Below are positions 12,601 to 38,100 of a stretch of DNA of 64,000 bases, piece after piece. The stretch's first letter is position 1, and each line of letters opens with the position of its first letter. The translations under genes were made by a program, and so were the position numbers. Under the pieces are notes generated by a model. It did not search any database, was not told the DNA's origin, and saw only the letters and a list, made by a program, of their open reading frames with translations. This stretch comes from Bugulina stolonifera (Eukaryota > Bryozoa > Gymnolaemata > Cheilostomatida > Bugulidae): positions 24,839,233-24,903,232 of the forward strand of contig OW285188.1 in the NCBI GenBank assembly GCA_935421135.1, given 5' to 3'.

Positions 12601-15600
12601 TTCATAAGGAAAAGCGTCAAGGCTTTGGTGAGACTTCCAGTTTGCAGTCAGCATGCGAGTATAGCCTATACAAACTATGAGTACAGTATATAACTTACCC
12701 TTTTACATATAAGCAGCAGATCAGCTACACTTTCAGACATCTTATTGATGGTGGTGGCCTCTTTACTCTCTCCAGCCTATAACCATTAATGTAATGGAAT
12801 GACATATGAGATTACAAGAGTGTTTGAAATGCCCTACAGTCTTTAATATATAAATGTACAAGCTGTGTTAGAAAGGTAACAGCAAAGGGAGCATTATACA
12901 GTAGATTAAAGATACCATAAACAATGATGTATTGCTGTTACACTGATGTCTATAGCAAGGTATATATCTAGGCTCATACCTGTACAATGATCTCTAGTCT
13001 TTTCAGATCGAGACTAAGCGCCTCAGAAAATGCAATGAGTACCCTAGCTTGATCTCTAAGGAGGCTGGTGGGCTCGAATGGGTAAGTTTCTAGCTGCTTG
13101 TCACAGTAGTCCTAGTGTGGTAGCAGTAGGCAAACATTATGTACATACACATGTATATATAGACAGTTATATTACTATATAGGAGCAGGGGAAGAGAAAC
13201 GAAGGTATTATGATGTAGTTTATAGATGCAGCATATAGATGATACAAGCATCTTTCAGTGGCATAATTATACATAAGGTAGAATAATATGCTAGTAAAGA
13301 ATAGGGGGTGCACAGTGCACACACCCGACAATTACCTGGAAGTAACGTAGAGACTTGGCTAGAGAATCAGTAGACACTGACTCATACAGCTGATCTTTCT
13401 GGAGGAGGTCCAGGTACTGGGAGATAGGCTTAGCATAGGCCTTGAACTCAGTTACTAAACCAGCAAACACCTGCCCACACAAGTCAGTCACAGTTTAAGT
13501 AAGAGTACAGTTATACATTAGTCATGTTATCATAGCCATAATAAAACAAATTTGGAAATTGCCTGCCCGATAAACATGAATATTAAATTCCTTGCAAAAA
13601 GGAAGGCACGAATATATAAGTATAACAAAAACAATCGAGAGTCTGGTTGTGTACTCACTACCAGCAAATGCTTAACAAATTACCTTGAAGGTATCCATGT
13701 CTCCATCACTAAGTACTTCAGAGAGTTTGTTAAACTGCATGACTAGTTGAGATATATAGCACTGTAGGTAAGCACCGTAACTGGCTTGCTCTGACTTCTG
13801 TGACTTGATTACGTCCTCCTTATTCAGACTGGGTATCCATGGAAACTGCATACAGATAATATAACAATACATTACACTATATGATACAGGCTGTTGGGAT
13901 CCGTCAATGAGTAAATACTATTTGACTTGACATTCTGCAACGTTCGCCTCGACACTTGGATCGATTTTAGCACCTGTCATGATGTAGACTCACCTTGCTC
14001 TTCAGTTGGTTACCCAGTAGACTAAGTTTCTGAGTAAGGTTGGGGAAGAAGAGGACCACCTGCACACCGTCCCCATCCTGACCGTGCTGGAAGAATGATT
14101 CAGGGAAGAACTTGCCAGTAAGGTCAAGCTGTGCCTTTATATGTGCAATGTCTAGTTGAAGCAGCTCCATTTCAATCACCTAGAGAAGGAGAGGACAATT
14201 CCAATGGATAATCACAGATGTACAAACTTGCAGTCCAAGTGCACCTGAACAATACTATACCAGCTTGCATAGCATATTTTTGACTGTTTGATAAATCACC
14301 TTGGATTGTATCTTCGACTCCGACAGTTTAGCCTTCATTTCTATGTTATCCATGGCAGGCATAGATGGGGTGGTACTGGCACCATCACCTGGTTTCTGCA
14401 CCAGAGAGGCATTCTCATATTGTAAAGTCTGGACTAGCTCTCTGTACTTTCCTATTGTAGCCTGAAGATCTGCCATTTGCAGTTGGGAAGCGTGCATACT
14501 CTGTTCCAACTGTAACACATCAAACAGTTAGTGGTACATGACTAAGGCTATCACTTACCAATCTCAACAAGATTTACACCATATCGGTAGACAAATCTTA
14601 TAGGGCCGATTACTGCTGTATACCACTGAGATTCTAGTGTATACAATGTAGTTTCTGCAAGTAGTTTTAGATGTTAAGTTACAGAGCATGTGGCTGAGCA
14701 TTGTAAAGCTGAAACTATCATGTGGTTTTACGATTGTGATTAAAGGCAGTACTACTGTCCCTGTTAGACACACATACACACAGTTGTTCTATCTATATAG
14801 ACACTTACCTGATTGGCTCTCGACTTGGACATATCCAGCTGTTCTCTCATATCAAGTTCCACCTCTCTAGCATTCTCCTGCAGCTCTTCATTCATCTCAT
14901 TGATCGCCTCCAGATCTGATTTCTCTTCCTCCAGTACGTTCACCTTCTCCTCCAGCTCTAGGTTCTTATCTGTCAGCTTCTCAACCATCTCCTCTGCTCC
15001 CAGAGATGCGTCCACCTATTTACATGTAAACATTGGCATATGGGTTAATAAATAGTACATATGTGTATGTACATCCTATACATATACATGCACGTGCAAT
15101 TTTACATATACACTATAAGTTTCATATGCGTACATGTACAGAGTTAGTTACATAGTACTGTACATACACATATGTATGAAATATATATATATATATACAT
15201 TGTATATATACATTGCATATATACATTTGCATAGGATGTGGCACACATAAAAACAATGTCAGTATCAAATATCCTAAAAACCTGCCTATACAATTATGCA
15301 ATCATCATTTCATGAAAAGCACTCGTACGACCTGATAATGTCCTGCAGTGAGAAACTGCTAGCCTCAGAACCTGCAGTAATAAACAACCAACCTGGTCTT
15401 TGAGGTCAAGGATCTCAGAGTTGAGTATCTCGATCTCTTCAATACGGGTTTCTCGATCTTTCTTGAGGTGAGATAACTCCTGGGAAAACTTTTCGTTTTG
15501 CTTTTTCAAGTTTGAGTTTTCAGCTTTGTCACTGTTGGACATGTCTCTCATTCTGTAGCATAGATGATATACATGTATTGTATACGTTATTATATACATG

Positions 15601-18600
15601 TACTGTATGTATTGTTAACATAAACTTGGTGCACATTATAGTTCAAAACCCCACTCAGGGATGGGTTATTGTCACCGATGTGGAACCAAGTCCCTGGCTG
15701 CTTAGAGATATTAGTCCTTGCAAAAAAGATAAATTAGTAATATTGCTGAGTTTACAAACATCACAATTGTTAACTTTGTAAAAGCCTGGTGAATGTATAT
15801 GATCTCCATCATGTGTTTAACCAACCAACATGAGGTCAAATTAATACACAATTTAATAAAACACGCAGTAAAGGGGAATTGATATTATCTGCGCAAAATA
15901 GTAGATGAACAACCTACTTGACAAGTGCTTCTTTAAGCTTCTCATTTTGCTGCTCAAGTTGTTTGACTTGGTAACTTGAGACACCTTGAGCACTGCCCCC
16001 TGCACCAGACTCTAGTTCCGTTTTCATTAGCTGCATGGAGGCAGACAATTCCTCATGCTTCTCTTTCAGACCATCTAGCTCTTCCTGCAGAGTTTCAGCC
16101 TGAAGAAGACAAGTATTATAATATAGTATATTATATTATGTAGTATGTACAGTGTACTATCTACACAAACATGTAGTACAAGTATCATAATATAGTACAA
16201 TGTATATTATATTATGTAGTATGTACAGTGTACTATCTACACATACATGTAGTGCAAGTATTATAGAATGTATTATGTATAATACACAATGTTACACAGT
16301 ACATGTATATACAATACAATACTGTAAATACAGTACTATTATACAGTACAATATCCCCGTAATGGGCATATATTGTACATATTATATCATATACGTACAT
16401 GTAGACATGTGGACAGCCTATTATAGAAAGAAGTACATTGCATGATATAATACTATAACAGCTACCATGATATGGGTTATTGCAGTGACTATAAACAGTG
16501 ATCAGCTGTCAGACTATTATATACAAACACGACTGTGGTCAGTTCTCTTAGACTATGTCTGTCTCACAGCGCTATGCAGTGAATAGCTAGTATGACTAAT
16601 ACACGTGACAAACATACCCTCTCTTCAGCCATCTCCTTATCAAGAGCAGATAACTCTATAGTTTCCTGTAATTCACTCATCTCATCTCTATAGTTGTCAT
16701 ACTGTTCCTGCACTTCCTTAGTCTCCTTTTTAGCTGCCAGTAATTGCTGCTGTAAGTCCTTTAATGTCTCCTGTGCTTTACGCTTATACTCTTTCAGCTG
16801 TCAGATGTGATGAGCATAGCATTACATTGCCCAACAAGTAAGACGTATTTTACAATACTTACAGTATATATGTTTCATACTAAGAGAGCCTAACACACAC
16901 CTCTTTATATTAAGGGAACCTTACATGCATCTACTCAGATTAAGGGAACCTGACACGCACCTGTTCATACTAAGAGAACCTGACACGCACCTGTTCATAC
17001 ATAATTTTAGTCTTATCGGCTTCCTTCAACTTATTCCTGTCTTCAAGCCGTTTTGTTTTAATGGTTTCCAGCTTCTCTGTTAAATCTACCACTTGAGACT
17101 CGAGATTCTTTATCTTTTCTAAGTCTTCAGCATTACCTATTGCCTGTAAGAATTTATAATGGTATGATATGTGTGCATGCATCCACAGAGCTTTAGTATA
17201 GGTATGCGACATAGAAGCATATTGTGCAGTTTATCTTAACCAAGACTCGTTAAGCTACGCTTCCAAATTTCATCACGGGAACACAGCATTTTGGGAAACT
17301 TTCAACAGAAAATACATATAGTTCTCACTTACATAATGTACACTGTAGGTCTATATACTGTGTGTACACTGCACATGTACATGTAGATGAACAAGACGGT
17401 GTTACTGAGCCTATGAATACATGTACATGTCGGTGTAAATACAAAAACACTAATGAAGGGAGTATTATACTTTACCGCAGGTATAGAAGATTGAGTAAGG
17501 GCAGGGGATGCTCCACTGCTGACCAGTTCATCTACAGATGATGGGAGCTGTGGGCTATCCGCTCTTTTTTCACTTGATGCAGACGCTGTAGGAAAGGAAA
17601 CATTGCATGGAATAAGATGACTTTCAGGGAATATCACATTCGAACAGGAAGGGAGAGACTAATCTCCATACCACTGTAAACAGTATAGCACATGTATTTA
17701 GGTTTGTAACAAACTGTATTCACACATACCGCGTAGTTTAGAATGCCCACTGATGCTCTGACGACCCTTGACCTTCGACTCCCCTGATGCCAGATTTTGA
17801 CTGCTTCCTCGGCTACCTGATGACGCTAGATTAGTAGAGCTACCCTTGCTGCCGGCAGCAGCTAGGTTAGTTCCACTTCCCTAGAATACAATTAATACTA
17901 TCAGTAATACTATTAATGGGTAATATGATATAATTTACATGCTGCGTTCTCTCTTGCTTCTCTCTTTTCTGGAGAGCAACAGATAAATCCCCATAAACAT
18001 AATCCATGGACTACATGATGAGTGATTACACACAGGAATCTGCATGAAGATGAAGAAAGCAAATATGAAACCAACCTTTCCACCACTGGGCATTCTAAGA
18101 CCCGAAGATCCAGGAGGTCTCAGACCAGATGAAGGAGTTGCAATACTGGAGGGTTTTTTCAAACCACTAAGTCTGGGCTTAGGAGTAGCTGGTTCGGCCA
18201 TCTCAGTGGACCCTGCTGGTGTGTCGGCCTCTTCCAGTACTGTCACCTGAAAACACAAAACATGGAAAATTGAATATCTGTTTAGCAAATCGTAACTCAG
18301 TTACAATGGCATGAAAGAACAAGATAATACTACGTTAATCTACGGAGAATGATTGATTTTTAATATGAAGGAATGATGTTTTATTCAGATAATTGGTAAT
18401 AACAGATACCTGGTTTGGTCTGACAAATATTCCATGATTGTCAGGACAAGAAAAGTATTTTTTTCCTTGTACTTCTCCATTATTCTTTCCACTGTCATCA
18501 TCCAAAACTACTCCAACCCACTTGCCTGAAAGATTGTACAGTTAACTAGTTCAAACGGATTCTGGAGTATTTTAGCGTGAAATACAAACAAAATTCAAAC

Positions 18601-18733
18601 ATTCAGATTGTAATGTAGACTAACCTGGAGCAAAGCTGGTTATGCCTACAAATGCTACTCGGCCAATTTTTACATCCTCTTTAGTAGTTGCTTGAACTCT
18701 GCACCCTACTTGAAGGTTAGCAGCTACCTCCAT
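9566..18733 (-). CDS. DCTN1: dynactin subunit 1 (p150-glued)
   Basis: About 25 exons on the minus strand encode roughly 1,280 residues, the size of animal p150. Exons 1-2 (18733-18625, 18525-18410) encode the CAP-Gly domain that binds microtubule plus ends and EB1/CLIP-170, including [20 protein letters not shown] and QGKKYFSC. Exons at 18246-18076, 17882 and 17585 encode a basic Ser/Pro linker. The first long coiled coil, which contacts dynein intermediate chain, runs from 17143 to about 14300 with landmarks [30 protein letters not shown] and [13 protein letters not shown]. Exons from 14179 to 12026 encode the intercoil domain ([25 protein letters not shown]-like [11 protein letters not shown]). 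The second coiled coil follows ([20 protein letters not shown] at about 11250), and the C-terminus ends at TGA 9566-9568. p150 links dynein to cargo and is the largest dynactin shoulder subunit. The canonical CAP-Gly GKNDG reads GKNNG here. Confidence 0.96.
10238..10278. repeat. small palindromic element, copy 1 of 3
   Basis: Arms AGAAGTTGTCCTCTCCTAAG and CTTGGGAGGACAATTAAT form an imperfect hairpin with almost no loop. The same GAAGTTGTCCTCTCC arm recurs at 36580 and 55744. It lies in a DCTN1 intron. Confidence 0.65.
16121..16265. repeat. two-copy tandem duplication, unit about 71 bp
   Basis: Two nearly identical AT-rich copies each contain TTATATTATGTAGTATGTAC, AGTGTACTATCTACACA and ACATGTAGT. 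They sit in the DCTN1 intron between the exons at 16099 and 16616. The surrounding 16.1-16.4 kb is generally rich in ATAC/GTAT words. Confidence 0.75.
16880..17000. repeat. 30-bp tandem repeat spanning a DCTN1 exon/intron border
   Basis: Four copies, two nearly identical and two diverged, of a unit containing AACCTGACACGCACCTGTTC. The copy closest to the exon includes the real minus-strand 5' splice site GAACAG|GTGCGT (exon end 16991). The next copy reproduces the same donor 30 bp downstream. Confidence 0.8.
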
Positions 18734-19540
18734 TGGTTATTCGAATCCTAAAATGCAAACTATAAACTGCAGTAATCTGAGCAGTGGTTTGATAGGTAGA
18801 GCAACTTAAATGGTAAACCTCTTGGTGCATTCTGCTTAGCATCATGACTTCTGATGGGCTAACCTTATTATTTACATGTAGGCTATATCATAGAGTGCTA
18901 ATTTATACAATCAAAGTATCATTCAAAAGAGAGGGTGTAGTCACAATTCAAACTACAATATGAGCAATAGATAGATTCTGAGGAAATAGTAGGCCTCATT
19001 ACATTGAATATCAATTTGAATATGTAGGTCTACTGAATTAAAATTATACCATTTGTCAATTTGAATATTTTACTCCTTGATTTGACAGGCATACCAAATC
19101 AATAGCTTCCATTTGTTTTGAAATTTAGTCACAGTTAATTAGATATACAAATAAACAATATTATGAACATGAAGTGTAATCATATAACTTAAGACGAAAC
19201 GGTCCGTCATCGGTCCACGGTCTGCCATCCTCCAATCAGAATCAAAATCTGATCAGAAAGAGAAATCTGTGCAGTGGTTTAAGTGTCAGTGTGTTTTAAA
19301 CTCCTTGAGGTAAGAATCAAAATGACTATGATTGTAGCCTATTTTATTATGATTATCAAATCATTATATTAATTATTTATTAGACTATTAATATTTAACA
19401 AATTAACATTATTTATTTTTATAAACATGAAGGACGTCATATAAATTAGCTATAATTATTATTTAATTAGGATAGTATATAAATGCAATGTAGAACAACC
19501 TTGGTTTGTTATGTAGGCTAAATTTATTTACTTATTATAA

Positions 19541-19631
19541 TTTAATTAATTAATTTTTTAAGCTTGCTTGTAAATATTATTTTAGTCTGATATAGTATTT
19601 ACAAGCTAGCTTAAAAAATTAATTAATTAAA
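19541..19631. repeat. near-perfect 40-bp-arm palindrome
   Basis: Arms 19541-19580 and 19592-19631 are reverse complements at 38 of 40 positions, separated by an 11-nt loop. Each arm contains TTAATTAATTAATTTTTTAA followed by AGCTNGCTTGTAAATA. It could be a fold-back MITE or a cruciform-forming sequence; no target duplication was recognised. Confidence 0.85.
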
Positions 19632-20040
19632 AATTTAAATTATCAATCAACATTACATAGATACATTAAAACACACTCTACAGATAGTCTGATTATACTA
19701 TAGCCTAATTAAAAACCGATACATTAAAATTTAAAAGACGTCGACTGAGTTTAATTTATCTGCTTAAACTTTTCAAGGAATGATTGATATATAAGTATAT
19801 AACATAATTATGATAACACTATAATAATAATAATATTTACATTAGTATTTAGTTAGAAGGGAAACTAAAGATTTGATTTAATATTATATAATTGTTTAAA
19901 TTCAAATTTATATCCAAGTCACAGCAGGATGCTGGCGCCGGAGACTTATACGGCTCAATGTATAACCATTAACTAAAGTCACTAGAATTATCCAATCTAG
20001 ATATCTAGGATCTTTGGTATAACCCAAGGTAGTCCATCAT

Positions 20041-20083
20041 CAAAGCCATGCAAAAGCTTTCTATGCTTTTTTGTATGGCTTTG
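20041..20083. repeat. short hairpin upstream of clathrin heavy chain
   Basis: CAAAGCCATGCAAAAGC is followed after a six-nucleotide loop by its near-complement GCTTTTTTGTATGGCTTTG. The stem has about 17 pairs with a two-base bulge. It could be a structured transcript or a chance inverted repeat. Confidence 0.6.
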
Positions 20084-20598
20084 ACTATCATCTCAAGCAG
20101 TTTTCTATTTTGTGACCCAAGTTTGGCCTAGAAAACATCGGAGAAAACCCCTTCCACATTTGCATGCTTTTGCCGAGTAGACAACTCGGGTATCTTCGTA
20201 TTGAGTTAGCATTCATTTTCATATTGTAGAGGGAACAACCCAATGTTTACGCCCCCCTCAATACAGACTGCATTCGAAATCGAAATTATATTGCTACGCA
20301 CAGTGTTGGCATAAAAAAATATAAATATAGAACAACATTACTTTTGTTTCTACAGTTTAATGTTAATAACAGAAATTTGTACTACACAAAACTGACGCGT
20401 TATTAAAACAAAACTTTATAACTTAATTTGGAAGCTGAATGGGAATTCTAAAAATCTGTTGCGCATCGCAACATCCACATTTCTTCCGGTATACGCCATT
20501 TTACTGAAGTGGATGCCGATTACCTTTTTCTTCACCGGTCTCATTTAACTACTATTTTAACTGCTGCTTCTTTGTGGAGCTCAATCCCACCTCCTAAA

Positions 20599-34346
<13,748 letters not shown>

Positions 34347-34578
34347 GCAACTTGGTCTATGTCCTTTAGTAGGTAAAGCTATACATGTTGAGGAGATTCC
34401 ATAAACAGACTTTTTATTCCATATTGAGTTAAATGTAGATCACTGAACACCTTCCCCAAAGCATATTATTATGGTATAAAAATGTCTATATTATTAATTA
34501 TTCATATTCTATTGTTATATTAATATTATATTTGTATTGTTATTATTATGTTACCTAATCTAGTACTATATTCATGGC

Positions 34579-34584
34579 AATAAA
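34579..34584 (+). terminator. polyadenylation signal of clathrin heavy chain
   Basis: AATAAA lies 233 bp after the stop codon. It is the first canonical signal found downstream. Confidence 0.6.
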
Positions 34585-34915
34585 TAGCATAAGGACAATG
34601 TAGTAACTTATTTTGCTATTAGCATAGACTTCTGTCATTCTAACAATACATATGGGATTAGCCAGCCAGTCTTGTTGTACTTATGATTTTTCATACCACT
34701 AGCGTTTTTGTCACTTTGAACTTTTACTGTCATTTTGGTTTTACTATAATTAAGTTAAACTTTGGGCAGATTTTCATCATACATGTAGTTAATTTATGTA
34801 AGGTGTTTAATTAAGAACTATGGTTTAATATATTATACCAATGTTTGCAAGAGTAGGTAGGAGACACTACAGCTAGCATTCATGAATGACTTCTTTGAGC
34901 TTACAGGCTGGTATA

Positions 34916-34921
34916 TTTATT
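34916..34921 (-). terminator. polyadenylation signal of the clathrin propeller-only gene
   Basis: AATAAA on the minus strand lies about 200 bp after the stop codon at 35124. Its presence fits a functional transcript that ends here rather than a truncated copy reading on. Confidence 0.55.
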
Positions 34922-35123
34922 ACAATATTGTCAATACTATTATAAATATGATCACAATAATATAACTTAAATTGTGAAAAAGTTCAACAGTAGCAATAAT
35001 TTAAAAAGACTATATACAGAGAGATTGCGGCAACTAATCTACAAAAGCATTGGCAAATATAAAAATAGAATTTGAAAACATGAGGGCAAAATATCAACTG
35101 TGTAAGCATTTACTCTGTCTTGT

Positions 35124-38100
35124 CTACTCATCCAGGAGAAGGTCTACATTCTCCATTCCTCTACTATTCTGTAACCGACTGGCAAGATCAGGCCTGTTTA
35201 GCACTGTAGAAGTGTGTTTTATCAGCATTAGCCAGTCAATAGAAATATTCAGCACCTACAATCACCACCACACAATAGTATTCCTATACTGTTATTTGCT
35301 TTACTACAAAAATAACACTGTTGGTAAGGTATGTTTTTAGCCCAGCTGGGCTCTGAGTGGGAGAAAACAGGCTTGCTTACCTGACTAGCTTTGCTGATCA
35401 CTGTTATTTTGGACATGGAATCTAGGCTACTACAGAAGGTTATATTGGAGCAGATTTGTATTTGAGATAAAATAATGGCAGACTCGAGTTCAGCAACGTA
35501 TAGTGTTCCAAACTTGGTAATAATATAGAGTACACAGTGACTAGTATCTGCCTGCAACATACAAACCTTGTTTAGATATGGGACAAGCCAAATGAATGGT
35601 TGATGCAAATCAATGTGGTCAGAAAATGGCTGGTCTCTCCAACAACAGATTATCTTCTTGTAAACATAATATGATATTATTTATTGCAAGTCACATTACA
35701 TGTGTACACTGGCCCAGCTTGCCACGGTATCATGTATACACTTTCCACATGTGGGTCTACACTCTTCCACTTGTATAATATGTGGGTCCGAATCTAGCAT
35801 TGCTTGGAGCAGTACATTCCACTTACCTGTATAGAAACGGGGAAGTCCATGCCTTGACCAGACGTAGTGCTGTGCGTGTGACCACTGTCCACTCCTTTAC
35901 TGGTACCTGGTTGAGAAGTGAACTTGAGCTCGGAGGAAGATAGTCTGGGTATTGTCTGAGAGAGTGCAACTGAAGCAAACTCGATACAGTGCACCTGTAT
36001 AAATTGTGATTATATGGCATTTCATTATATATACGTACATGTACATGTATTATATTTGGCAGTACTGCTATAATAATACAAAATAGTTTGACAATTAATA
36101 CTGCCTGTCCATTATGGAGTGTAGAATTCGAACTAGTCACAGGTGTATCAGAGAAATGCACATGGTGAGGGTTATGCAGTACACATGCTATCTATGCTCT
36201 ATGGTATCGTACTACATTGAACAGTACCTTCCCAGTGAAGTTTGGAGACTCTAGTTGCCTGGAAGCAGCACACATAACAACAGACTCATGTAGACAGCCA
36301 CTGAACTTGTGGTTGACAAAAGTGACAGTATGAGCCTCGATACACTGAGCTACACCATACTCTGCAGAATACACTTGTGTAACGCCCTCTATCAGCGAGT
36401 CCTAGATCAACACAAAGGCAGCATGTAACATGATATGGCAGCCATAGAAGGAGCTAATGCAAAATACAGAAGCAATATGCTTTTACCATCCTTATTCAAC
36501 CACCACTGGGCATAGAATATTATGTAAGCCCAAAGTCTGTATCATGAACATACATGTACATAAGATATTGAAATAATTTGAAGTTGTCCTATCCCTATCT
36601 AAATACCGTTATTGGGAGAGGACAACTTCCTATTACATTCAATAGGTTATAAATGCAGTTGGTGTAAATACAGACCAACACATATACATGTACAATGTAT
36701 GTACATTAGTTACCAATAATGCAGTACTTGTCTCTCGCAATTTATACACACAGTCCCATAATACACAGCTGCATCAGCTCCCAATTTGAAGCAATGATTT
36801 GACACCTTTAATCCAAATGGTGAGGTGACACCATATTACACATGCTTTTTAGAACTTGACAAAATATTTCTTATTACGATATTGAACAATTTCAATTATA
36901 CACCAGAATCAATTTGGAACTATCTAATTGTTTCCAATTAAAACAATGACTGCATTTTCCAGCAAAAAGGTTTTCCAATGGTTAAAAATGAGGGAGCTGA
37001 TCCACCCTATAAAACTGTTATTAAACCCAAGAAGTATATTATGCAATGATTGAGTGTGCTAATGTTGGAACCCATCCCAGAGATGGAAAACTACTATCAG
37101 GTTAATACACTAAGTAGCTCGTACATGCAACAGATGAGAACAGCGTACAACATGATGGTTTAGGTATTTGAAGTGGTCGAGATGGTAACCAGTGGAGTAA
37201 TTGTTGGCGCACAATCTTATATACTCATGGTATAAATATCAGCACAAGTGTATAAAAGAGGGAGATGACTCCACTCAGTATAAATATAGACTACTCATTA
37301 TACTCTTCATTGCACACACAATCTATAGGCCTATATTTACACAAACGTAATAGATATGAGAGGAATTAACTCCTCATATCTACTTCAGTCTAGTCTAACA
37401 GTTTGGACTTCTTCCAACACCCACATTCTAACCTCTATAGTCGATACAGTTATTAGTCACTGAGAAAGAGTACTACATAACCACATACTTTCTCATCAAG
37501 ATAAGGAGAGTAGTGCCTGGGTACAGTCTGCCGATTCGCTGACTAATGGTTTTACTCTATATTATACACAACACTAGTAAACATGTCAATTGCAGTGTAA
37601 ATATAACTACATTACATGTATTACTAATACACGAGGACCTTCAGCATGTCATGATGTATCTACATAGTCATAGTTTACATAGTAGTGTATATTTACTCAA
37701 TGGACTGTATATAAGGTACCTTGCCATGGTCAAGGAGCCCAGTAACCGTGTACCACCTGTGGTGCTCATCTACTGCGCAGTTGACTATCTCCGTACAATT
37801 AAGTCTGGGAAGTCGATGACAAACAAACTCTGTCTCATTTCTCTCTGAAACAGTAAATAACAACAACAGTGACTAGTAGCATTGCAGGACGTGTAGAAGG
37901 TGCTTACAGGTGTTGGAGTTGTCTGCACATGCAGTAGTTGTCTGTTGTACTGGTAGAGTAGTGTGTAGTGAAAGTTGAGCCACTGATAAGATGAAGCATC
38001 AAATGTTATAATAATGAAATCACAACAACAACTACATTCACATGTTCACGTTTATTTGAATAAAATCACAACAAAATTATATTATTGTATCATAATGATA

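Larger units (their letters stand above)
18734..20598. promoter_or_regulatory. divergent intergenic region between DCTN1 and clathrin heavy chain
   Basis: The start codons of DCTN1 (18733, minus) and clathrin heavy chain (20599, plus) face away from each other across 1.86 kb with no exon found between them. A shared promoter region is inferred from this layout. The centre (about 19,300-19,900) is extremely AT-rich, and two hairpins lie at 19541-19631 and 20041-20083. A minus-strand open frame at 20615-20797 overlaps clathrin exon 1 and has no homology I recognise, so it is not called. Confidence 0.6.
34347..35123. other. convergent 3' region of the two clathrin-related genes
   Basis: This 777-bp AT-rich gap separates the stop codon of full-length clathrin heavy chain from the stop codon of the propeller-only gene. 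It contains a plus-strand AATAAA at 34579-34584 and a minus-strand AATAAA at 34921-34916. The two predicted transcripts need not overlap. No further clathrin-like coding sequence was found here. Confidence 0.7.

Noticed and set aside
37908..37982. A 75-bp exon-like segment on the minus strand (WLNFHYTLLYQYNRQ, good AG and GT borders) inside intron 4 of the clathrin propeller gene
   Set aside because: Spliced in order between exons 4 and 5 it gives a stop at the next junction, and the clathrin region it superficially resembles is already encoded by exon 6 (36401-36228). Kept only as a possible non-productive alternative exon.
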